Source: Trametopsis cervina
Taxonomy: Eukaryota; Basidiomycota; Agaricomycetes; Polyporales; Irpicaceae
DNA length: 28,452 nt
Direction of reading: 5' to 3'
NCBI GenBank assembly: GCA_022385755.1
Contig: MU278393.1
Location: 2,079 to 30,530, forward strand
The position numbers were made by a program, and so were the translations under genes. The notes beneath the pieces were generated by a model. The model had not been told where the DNA came from. It did no database searches and worked only from the letters and a program-made list of their open reading frames with translations. Below are positions 8,929 through 17,242 of this stretch, in pieces (position 1 is the stretch's first letter; each line of letters starts with the position of its first letter).

Positions 8929-10917
8929 ATGCATCCCTACCGCCGCTCCTCCTACCGCCGTCGGGATACCCGCCGTAGCCGGACGCGTTCCCAGACTCGC
9001 TCGCCCGCACCTCCTGCACCACCACGCATCGAGGCTTGGAAGTACCATGCAAACGTGGGCATCATTATGCACGGGGCGTCCTGCCAGCAGTGCACCAACT
9101 GGCTGGGCCATAGGATGGTGTCGGAGCGGGATCACACCTGGCACACCGCGCGTGACGAGGAGGAGGTCGACTGGACGGACACCCTCACGGGTAAGGGGTT
9201 CATGTCGCCCTCGCAAGTCCGGGAGCACGTTGCCCGTGCACGCGCCGAATGGGAGGACGACGCGGTGGAGCTCGAGCGAGGACGCACCCGTCAGCGGTCT
9301 ACCAGCTGCCTCAGTGACGCTCCCGCCACAAAAAAACAAGCTGCCACAACACCGCGTTCCCGTACGCGGACACCACCACCTCCTGTGCCTGCCACAGGCG
9401 ACTCCATCTCCACTAGGCTCGAGGACCTTGAGCACATTGCAGAGCAGCTGCGCCGCGCTCTCGCGTCCCATGGTGATCACAGGTTGAACACTTGGTCCGA
9501 GCACACAGCCGCGCTCAGCGATTTGGAGCTCAACCGGCGTGTTGCGCTTTGCTTCACGCGTGACATACCATCGGAACCGGACGACGACATCGACGAAGTC
9601 GACCACACCACCGAACTCCGCAGGCGGCGTCGTGCTGCGTTTAAAGCCGGTTGCCGTTGGATTTCTTAGACGGTCAGTCAAGAATCTCACTCCGCGGAGC
9701 CTCCAGCAGTCGACAAAGGGAAGGCAAAGGCCGCACCGCCGCTCGAAGTGCGCATTACGGACTGGGGGGAGCAGGCTGGAGACTCCGACTGGATCGCAAG
9801 AGGGGATCACAGCTCTACCACAGCAGACGCAACACTCCGCTCCTCAACACATCCACAACTCCCAGCTGCAGACAGGCTCGAGCGTCTCGAGCACGATATT
9901 CAGATGATCAGCCAGGACACTCGTCCGAGTGGAGGCGAATGCGAAGAGGACAACCGCGAGGACAGCGGGACACCGTCCCTGTCATCACGGATATCTAACC
10001 CCATCCCATTGGCGGAGAGATCCGACGTCTCGATACCAAGTCGACCGCACACTGCCTTGCCCCCACGCAAGCATGTCGGAATGGAATGGCGAACCCCATT
10101 GGTGGAGGAAGTCCTACAGAACTACTACCACGAGTTCGATGCGGCAGGCGAGCAGGTGCTCCTCCTCGAGAAACAACCTGGAAAATATTGCATCGTATAC
10201 GAACGGCTCATCCATCTCAGCATGGACTTCCCGCCAACTCCGCCTGTGCTTGGATGGAATAATCCATTCACAGGCCGCCCATGGACAACAGCCGAACTAT
10301 CGTTATACCCTCGCAGGTTCCCAAACTGGCCATCATGGGGTGTCGACAAGATCTCAGAGGCAGAATGCATAGGGATGCCTGTTGGAACTGCATCTCTCGT
10401 CGGAGGAAAATACGACGGACGTATCAATAGCAACCGGCCTCGGAATGACAAAGACATGCACCTAATCCGTGACATGGACAGATCGAAACACCTCCTCCCC
10501 CTGCGGATAGTGGAGACTGGTGGCAGATGGGCCCCTCCTCAAACCATTGATGAGATAGAAACCCTCAGGAGGGTCGCCAGGACTGCCTGCAACCTCATGG
10601 CGTGGAACCACTGGTCCGCGATCGTGTCATCGACACAGAAAATCCCGGCGCACAAACAAACTGACGTTCACCGGGCTGTCCTCCGACGTCCGCCTCCACG
10701 TCCATTGTGGGCAGAATGGATACGGCCCAAGTCACACGGCTCAAAATCAAACGAGTGGTATCGACAGACGAAGGAGACCCACTTGAACCTCTACGGGCCT
10801 GGACCGTCTAGAGCACGCCCTCAGGAACAGGGCGTAAGGGAGGACGATATAAAGGTCGAGGAAGGAGAATGGTTTGGCGGGAACTCTGGTCGACTGACGC
10901 CTAGCCGTCATATGTGA
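8929..10917 (+). pseudogene. Long ORF of the pol-less LTR element, one in-frame TAG
   Basis: One frame runs 663 codons from ATG 8929 to TGA 10915-10917, broken only by TAG at 9667-9669. The N terminus is Arg/Ser-rich (MHPYRRSSYRRRDTRRSRT). It has a CQQCTNWLGH segment resembling half of a zinc knuckle, an acidic/basic helical region (VREHVARARAEWEDDAVELE) and a predicted coiled coil (LEDLEHIAEQLRRALASH). The part after the TAG has a Trp/Pro-rich domain (NPFTGRPWTTAELSLYPRRF; RPPPRPLWAEWIRP). I recall similar hypothetical proteins in Agaricomycetes but cannot name a function. The basic N terminus and the position between leader and purine tract suggest a gag-like nucleic-acid-binding role; this is inference. 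No GT..AG intron of normal size removes only the TAG. Confidence 0.65.
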
Positions 10918-11092
10918 CATGGGCTGTGGAAATCGTAAGTTCAGCTCCCTTGTTATCGACTACACCCCTGGGCTTCGTCTAGGGGGAGTGTGTAAGGGAG
11001 CTGCCCACAGGGCGGGCGCTTACTCGACTGTACGAGTTCCGGGGGTCCGGACGCTTAGGTACTGTACAGTCATAGATTACACTTATATACGC

Positions 11093-11115
11093 GGGAGATC
11101 TCTGTGAGATCTCCC
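11093..11115. repeat. Hairpin in the LTR, perfect 10-bp stem
   Basis: GGGAGATCTC (11093-11102), loop TGT, GAGATCTCCC (11106-11115). Conserved in the diverged LTR at 1064-1086 with a compensatory G-C to A-T stem pair. It begins 9 bp after the start of the TATATA motif, so it overlaps the expected transcription start. Confidence 0.75.
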
Positions 11116-11175
11116 ATCTTTTATCACACACATTGTACTACGCGTAGGTACCGAATATATCTCGGTCAAACTTAC

Positions 11176-11180
11176 CTGGT
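11176..11180. repeat. Target-site duplication CTGGT, left copy
   Basis: CTGGT lies immediately before the 5' LTR at 11181 and again immediately after the 3' LTR at 16949-16953. Five bases is the usual duplication for Ty3/gypsy integrases. Confidence 0.9.
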
Positions 11181-11437
11181 TGTAAGCCTACACAGGCTCC
11201 ACATTCCGATCCCGCGCCCACACCTTCCCGATCCGTTCACTACGCTCTACTCATGCTCCCTATTCCGTCATTACACGACGCATCACATTCATACACACCT
11301 TCCCTTTTAGTATTCCGTACACATATATAAGACGACTCACAGATGTAGTTAGACAGTCTTCTTTCCCCCAACTTGAAGTTGAATACACACCCCGTGATAG
11401 TTTCCGTCTCCGAGTGTTTCCCCTCGCAGGGTTTCCA
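11181..11437 (+). repeat. 5' LTR of the plus-strand chromovirus
   Basis: Begins TGTAAGCCTACACAGG and ends GTTTCCA. TATATAAG lies at 11324-11331, so transcription should start near 11355. It differs from the 3' LTR at 11208, 11370, 11380 and 11393 only. Confidence 0.93.
11324..11331 (+). promoter_or_regulatory. TATA box of the chromovirus LTR
   Basis: TATATAAG, identical in the 3' LTR. I find no 9-base or longer complement between the region about 30 nt downstream and the bases just inside the LTR, so self-priming is not evident here. Confidence 0.6.
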
Positions 11438-11917
11438 CTTTTTTTGAAACTTCCCACGGTCTCCGTCTAGCCGCTGCCGTTCTCCCTGTCCCCAACCGTT
11501 ACTGTCTTGCTATCTTGATCGCTGTTTTCCGCCGCACTAGTTTCTCCAGCACGTCTCTGTCAGGTCGACACACTGGCAATAACTCGTCTCCAATCAAAGA
11601 GACGCACCGCCGCTATATCGTTATCCGCCACGGGTGACGTCTCAGCAGACACTGTCGTCGAACAACCTGTTCCCTCAGAAATTACACTGGACGCGTCATA
11701 CGTCTTCGTGCCCCGAACTGCCTCCGATAGCGTGGTACCCATACTCCCCTCCCCTCTAGTAGCAGCACCCCAGACTTCATCTCGCGAAGCATCGCGATCC
11801 CCAACACCAATCTCTCTGTCTAGCCGCGCCGCCTCCCCATCCTCATCGGTATCATCTTCCTCATCCTCGTCGGACCCACCTGCCGGTCGCCAAACATTCT
11901 CCACCGCCTTCACCAAC
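11438..11917 (+). other. Leader and open upstream part of the chromovirus gag frame
   Basis: The gag frame is open without an ATG from at least 11531 to the first in-frame ATG at 11918. It includes a Ser/Pro-rich stretch (PTPISLSSRAASPSSSVSS). Either translation starts at 11918 and this is leader, or an upstream ATG has been lost. No clear tRNA-type primer site follows the LTR, where CTTTTTTTGAAACTTCCC is found. Confidence 0.4.
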
Positions 11918-14900
11918 ATGTCGACGATTACCGGCAAACGCCTCCTCGCTCAAGCTATTTCCAACGGTCCCAAGAATGCACCGGAACTATCTCCTAGATC
12001 GATCGAACCCGACGTGTTACACCAATTTCAAATCTACTGTGTACACCATTTCCGGGCGAAGAGCATCCCTGTCGAGAAACAGGTCTCCACCATAGCCCCA
12101 GGTTTTCAGGACCCCGCTGTCGCGAACTGGTACTTCACAAATGAGGAAGACTTTCAGGCGATGACCATGGAACCGTTCCTCATGGAATTTCGTAGCCGCT
12201 GGCTCAAACGCAATTGGGCCGAGAATATCTTGTTCGACATCTCTTGCTCCTTCATGGCCGACTCCGAGGACTTCGCCTCTTGGGTCGAGAAGCTCAAGCG
12301 GAAGAATGCTCTCCTGCGCAGCGAGCCAGGACATCTCGATGAGCCTAAACTATATTCTCACCTGACGACTCACGTTTGCCAGAAACTTCGGGATTTCTGC
12401 ATGACCGATGCCACAAAGACGTATCTGTCCTACAAATCTCTCAAGACCGCGCTAATGGTCGAAGATGACAAATGACACGAATTCTATCGTGACGTTCTCG
12501 CGTTCTCTCGCTGTTACAACGCTCCTGTCGCCATCTTGCCTGCTGGCTCAAAACTGTCTCTGGTCGACCGTATCTCTGTTCCTAGGGCCCCCCTTGGTGC
12601 TCGCTTGTCCGACGCCGCTTCGTCTTCGCGTGCCGCTCTGCCGAAACTTACCGACGCCAAACGTGCGTATCTCACACATTTCCGTGGATGCTTCAAGTGT
12701 CGCCGTGTCAACGTCAGTCACTTGTCCAAAGAGTGTCCTAACGACTTCCCTGATGCGGCATCCTACCAACCCTTGTGCTCGTCGTCTTGGCGCGCTCCTT
12801 CTACCACCGCTCCTGTGGCTGTTGGTGTCGCACGTGCGACCCGGGTTAATGCTGTCATCGAAGATGATTACGCCTTGCCGTCCTTACCTGTCGGGGCTTT
12901 CAACTACGATGCCTTGCCTCCTGCCCGCTGCGATTCCGTCTTCAGCGCCGGAGATTCCTCCGACGAGGATTTCAAGTACGTCAATGCTCCCCTTACTTGC
13001 CCACACCTCTACTGGGACGCCTTCGTCCACTCGCCCTCCCACCTTCCTTGCCAAACGCGCATGCTGATTGATTCCGGCGCGCCCGCTGTTCTAGTTGACG
13101 ACGCTCTGGTCGGTCAATTAGGACTGAGGTGTCGTCCTCTTCCACAAACAAAATCATTTAGCACGGCGTGGGGAGGTGCAGCTCAGCTGGCTACGGAGTG
13201 GGTTAAACTCAGGTTCCCAAATAAGCATCAGTCTTGGACGTCTCGTACTTATATAGCAATCGTTGTCAAAGATCTCTTTGTCCCTATCATATTGGGGCTC
13301 CCCTTTTACACGCTGCATGGTTGTTCTATCGATCCGGTCTGCGCTACCATCATCCGCCAGGCCGATAACCTGGACATCATCAATTGCCCGCCCGAGCTCC
13401 CTCCTCCAGTCCTCGTCACTCCGCGCACGGCTGCCGCAGAAGCTGCGGAGGTGCGCGACCTTTCTGACCTCTACCTATGTCGTGTGTTTCGCGACGTTAT
13501 GCGTGAGCTGGTCATGGACCATCCTTCTGTTGCCGCTTTCATCCCCGTCCCGGAGGTCACTGCCCGCTCTGTGTTCAGCGCCATATGTCATCGCATTGCG
13601 GCTCTCGCGTCCATCGAGAACCTCCGCCAGGAAAATGATTGTATGCGCACACGCTTCGTCGATCTTTTCCCTGACGATATTCCACCAATGGATCAACTGC
13701 CCTCAGACGTTTACCATCGGTTCCGTTTGAAGGATCCAAACATGTCGTTTCCCCGCCGTCAGTATGGGTGTGCGAAACAACACCGCGAGGCTTGGCGCAC
13801 CCTCTTGAACCAACATCTTGCCGCAGGGCGCATGCGCCCCTCCTCCAGTCCTTATGCGTCCCCTGCCTTCCTCATTGCGAAGAAAGATCCCGCTGCGTTG
13901 CCATGATGGGTTAACGACTATCGCGCCCTCAACGCAAACACCGTGCCGGATGCACACCCGCTGCCTCTCATCTCGGACATCCTCTTCGACTGTGCTAAAG
14001 GCCAGTATTGGGCCAAAATCAACATGACGAACTCCTTCTTTCAGACGCGCGTCCGTCCCGATGACATCCAATACACTGCCGTCACTACCCCCTTTGGTCA
14101 GTACGAATGGACCGTTATGCCACAGGGGTGCCGCAACGCACCTGCAACTCATCAACGTCGCATGTTCTCTGCCCTTCGCGATCATGTGGGCACAATCTGC
14201 CATGTTTATCTGGACGATATCGGCATCTGGTCGCAAACTCTTGAAGAGCATTGTGTGAATGTCACTACCGTCCTCAGGGCGCTGCGCGCCCATTCACTCT
14301 ACTGCTCCCCTACCAAGACCGATCTATTCTGCACTGAATTAGACTTCTTGGGACATCACGTCTCACGCCGCGGTATCGAGGCGGATGCCTCCAAGGTGGA
14401 GAAGGTGCTCAATTGGCCTACGCCCCAATCTGTCAGCGACGTCCAGTCTTTCCTCAGCCTTGTACGCTATATTGCGAATTTCCTGCCAGCCTTGGTGCTG
14501 CACACTCACGTTCTGAATAAGCTTACCACATCCGAGGCCAAATTGAATTTCGTCTGGTTGCCAGAACATTCTCTCGCTTTCAACGCTATCAAACAGCTTG
14601 TTACTTCTCGTGAATGTCTCACGGTTATCAATCACAATAACCTGGGGGATAACAAGATCTTTGTGTCTACCGACGCGTCCGACTTCTGCTCCGGCGCTGT
14701 CCTGTCTTATGGTCTCACGCTCGAGTCTGCTCGACCGGTCGCCTACAAGAGCCAATCTTTCAAAGCCGCTGAATTGAACTACCCGGTCCACGAGAAGGAA
14801 CTCCTCGCAATCGTGCACGCGCTCGCTAAATGGCGCGTTGATCTCCTTGGCGTGCCTTTCATCGTCTACACCGATCACCGGACCTTGGAGAATTTCCATT

Positions 14901-16696
14901 TGCAGCCGGACCTCTCTCGATGTCAGATGCGATGGCAAGAGTTCCTGGCCCAGTATGACTACACCATCTGTTACATTCCCAGATCCGAGAACACTGCCGC
15001 CGACGCTATGTCCCGACATCCGCTTGCTCAGCCTGACGCGTGCCCGGTGGGTGCCGTCGTTACACATTTCTCCGTGGCTGCCAACGAATCTTGGATGTCA
15101 GATATCCTGCTCGGTTATGCGGAAGACAAATGGACCCTTCGCCTCACCGAAAGTCTGTGGACAGCCGCTGCAAAGGCCGCTGCCCTGCCTGCTGCTCGCA
15201 CGCTCTCTGCGACGGATGCCTTACGCTACGGTTTACTGAATGGCCGCTCACTCGCGGGCAGAAATGCCCGCGATGGTTTGTTGTATGTCGGCGATCGTCT
15301 CGTCATCCCGCGGGTACGCCACTTACGCAAACAGCTCTTCCGCCTGGCTCATGACAGTCTCGGCCACTATGGCGGTGACAAGTCCTATGCCGCTATGCGC
15401 GACGCATACTACTGGCCGCACATGCGGTCCGAGCTGGAAGGACTGTATATTGCCTCTTGTGAAGCTTGCCAGCGGAACAAGTCGCTCACGCGGAAGCCTG
15501 CCGGCCCCTTGCACCCCTTGCCCGTACCTGATGGGCGCTGCAAAAGTGTCGCTATCGACTTCGTTGGACCGCTTCCTGAGGATGACGGCTTCAATTGCAT
15601 CGTTTCTATGACGTGTCGATTGAATTCGGATCTGCGTATCGTTCCCACCAGGGCCAACATCTCTGCCGAGGACTTTGCTGCTCTGTTCTTCCGCCACTGG
15701 TACTGTGAAAATGGCTTGCCTCTCGATATTGTCTCTGACCGCGACAAACTTTTCATCTCTCGCTTTTGAAAGGCCCTGCATCTCCTCACCGGAGTCAAGC
15801 TCAAGATGTCAACAGCCTACCACCCCAAGACCGACGGCGCTAGCGAACGTTCGAACAAAACCATTATTCAAGCCCTCCGCTTTTATGTCGAGCGCAACCA
15901 AAAGGGTTGGTCTCGTGCCCTCCCACTTGTCCGTTTTAATTACATGAACACCGTGAACGCGTCCACTGGCTTCTCACCTTTCCAGCTTCGGCATGGCCGC
16001 TCACCACGCATCATTCCCACTCTCACACGGGCAGATACCGCCGCTGCAACCACCGCGATCGGGCAAGAGGCTATCACTGCGCAGGAAATTATCGACGCCA
16101 TCGATGCCGACGTCATGGAGGCACAGGACAATCTCCTGCTCGCTAAGTCTTCCCAGATGTATCACGCTAATCGCTCCCGTGCCGACGAGATCGTCTACGC
16201 TGTTGACAATAAGGTGCTGCTCTCCACCTTTCATCGCCGTCGCGACTACATGCGTAAAGGCGATAATCGTGTTGCCAAATTTATGGTACGCTACGACGGC
16301 CCTTACATTGTAACTCACGCCTTCCCGGACGCTTCTGTGTATACGCTGGACATCCCTGCTCATAGCCACGCATTCCCCACCTTCCACTCCTCTCTGCTCC
16401 GCCCTTGGCTCCGCAACGACGGCTCCTTGTTCCCCGCGCGCGAACACGAAGAACCTGGCCCTATCGCAACCCCGGATGACGCTGAACACATCGTGGAGCG
16501 AATCCTCGACCGTCATCCCGTTGGTCGTGGTTTCCGCTACCTTGTGCGATGGCGCGGTTATGGACCCGAACACGATGAGTGGTTGGCCGGTGCGAAGGTC
16601 AAAGACTTCGCAGAGTTGGATTTATTTTTGCACAAAAATGGTTTACCTAGCGTGTCTCCGGACGCCGTCTTTGCTTCAGAAGGGGGGAGAGTGTAA
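11918..16696 (+). pseudogene. gag-pol: Chromovirus gag-pol polyprotein with chromodomain, three TGA stops
   Basis: One frame of 1,593 codons with no frameshift. In order: gag (ANWYFTNEEDFQAM; EFRSRWLKRNWAENI), an unusual knuckle CX2CX6HX4C (CFKCRRVNVSHLSKEC), aspartic protease (MLIDSGAPAVLV), RT (WVNDYRALN, VYLDDIGIW), RNase H (STDASD, HEKELLAIVHALAKW, YTDHRTLENF), and integrase with a zinc finger (HDSLGHYGG...CEACQRNK) and DDE residues in AIDFVGPLP, VSDRDKL and TDGASERSN. It ends in a chromodomain (EHIVERILDRH, YLVRWRGYGPEHDEW). TGA lies at 12473-12475, 13904-13906 (where the RT motif expects a residue before WVNDYR) and 15767-15769 (where Trp is expected after SRF). Chromodomains of this class are known to direct integration to heterochromatin; that role here is inferred. 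Confidence 0.93.
16678..16691 (+). other. Polypurine tract of the chromovirus
   Basis: AGAAGGGGGGAGAG is directly before the 3' LTR and overlaps the last sense codons of the chromodomain protein. It primes plus-strand DNA synthesis in this element class. Confidence 0.8.
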
Positions 16697-16948
16697 GCCT
16701 ACACAGGCTCCACATTCCAATCCCGCGCCCACACCTTCCCGATCCGTTCACTACGCTCTACTCATGCTCCCTATTCCGTCATTACACGACGCATCACATT
16801 CATACACACCTTCCCTTTTAGTATTCCGTACACATATATAAGACGACTCACAGATGTAGTTAGACAGTCTTCTTTCCCCCGACTTGAAGTCGAATACACA
16901 CCCTGTGATAGTTTCCGTCTCCGAGTGTTTCCCCTCGCAGGGTTTCCA
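16692..16948 (+). repeat. 3' LTR of the plus-strand chromovirus
   Basis: 257 bp, gap-free match to 11181-11437. Differences at 16719 (A versus G), 16881 (G versus A), 16891 (C versus T) and 16904 (T versus C). At each, one copy has CpG and the other TpG or CpA. Confidence 0.95.
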
Positions 16949-16953
16949 CTGGT
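16949..16953. repeat. Target-site duplication CTGGT, right copy
   Basis: Matches 11176-11180. Removing the chromovirus and one copy restores a continuous 220-bp LTR with TGTAAGGG/CCCTTACA ends. Confidence 0.9.
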
Positions 16954-16983
16954 ACATACTGTGAGTAGAAGCTCACCCTTACA
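16954..16983 (+). repeat. LTR of the pol-less element, right part
   Basis: The last 30 bp of the split LTR, ending CCCTTACA. Its counterpart in the minus-strand LTR ends ATCTTACA. The next five bases are GGATC; a matching left duplication is not available because the 5' end is lost. Confidence 0.8.
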
Positions 16984-17242
16984 GGATCACCAAGTCCCAC
17001 ACAATGTGTGTAACAGCATTTTTGTCAACCTCCCCTTTGGCAGGATTGGGGTGCAATTCCCCTTTTACAGCAGACAGATGTGGGGCTGACTTTGTTGGCT
17101 GCCTGCCGTCAGCGGCCCACAAGGGCTGCAACGCTCCTTCAAAAAAAAAAAGAACAAAAAACATCTTACACTCAGACAACTGCTCATTTGCTGATGTGAT
17201 GTACTAATTTGATTAGTACTATGTAATATATACAAAAATTGT
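16984..17242. other. Spacer between LTR and the H3-mimic gene
   Basis: Contains an 11-base A run at about 17143-17153 and an A-rich stretch after it, then a perfect 8-bp inverted repeat (17201-17219). Two overlapping frames of about 66 codons on opposite strands are open, but nothing marks either as a gene. It should include the 3' UTR of the minus-strand gene to the right. Confidence 0.4.
17201..17219. repeat. Perfect inverted repeat GTACTAAT-TTG-ATTAGTAC
   Basis: An 8-bp stem with a 3-nt loop, 24 bp beyond the last possible stop codon of the minus-strand gene. It could be a 3' UTR hairpin or a dyad protein site. Confidence 0.45.

Larger units (their letters stand above)
10991..11180 (+). 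repeat. LTR of the pol-less element, left part
   Basis: Starts TGTAAGGGAG right after the purine tract and is broken at 11180 by the gypsy insertion. It contains TATATA at 11084-11089 and the 10-bp hairpin at 11093-11115. The remaining 30 bp are at 16954-16983. Confidence 0.8.
11181..16948 (+). mobile_element. Complete Ty3/gypsy chromovirus, plus strand
   Basis: 5,768 bp, bounded by 257-bp LTRs (11181-11437 and 16692-16948) and a 5-bp duplication CTGGT. Gag, protease, RT, RNase H, integrase and a C-terminal chromodomain lie in one frame. The LTRs differ at four positions (1.6%), so the insertion is fairly recent, and it is later than the LTR it interrupts. Three TGA codons disable the polyprotein in this copy. 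Confidence 0.95.
8573..16983 (+). mobile_element. Pol-less LTR element with one long ORF, split by a gypsy
   Basis: The parts seen are a pyrimidine-rich leader, an ORF at 8929-10917, the purine tract AGGGGGAG (10981-10988) and a 220-bp LTR. The LTR starts TGTAAGGG at 10991 and ends CCCTTACA at 16983 once the gypsy at 11181-16948 and one copy of its target duplication are removed. No protease, RT or integrase belongs to it, so it should depend on another element. Its 5' LTR is missing: on the left the sequence runs into the unrelated LTR ending at 8572, so the left boundary is uncertain. The LTR at 967-1196 is a diverged relative. The alternative is a cellular gene next to an unrelated solo LTR. 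Confidence 0.6.

Noticed and set aside
9640..9747. An intron removing the TAG of the long ORF
   Set aside because: GT..AG pairs around the stop are only about 20 nt apart or sit in conserved-looking frame; no branch site fits. A nonsense codon is simpler.
11438..11470. Self-priming in the plus-strand chromovirus like the left element
   Set aside because: No run of 9 or more complementary bases was found between the bases after the 5' LTR and the predicted mRNA 5' end.
12500..16600. Many long frames overlapping gag-pol on both strands
   Set aside because: They are shadows of one domain-bearing frame and carry no motifs themselves.
17139..17162. Poly(A) tail of a SINE or processed retrogene
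   Set aside because: There is an A-rich stretch, but no upstream pol III boxes, no retroposed coding sequence and no target duplication could be seen.
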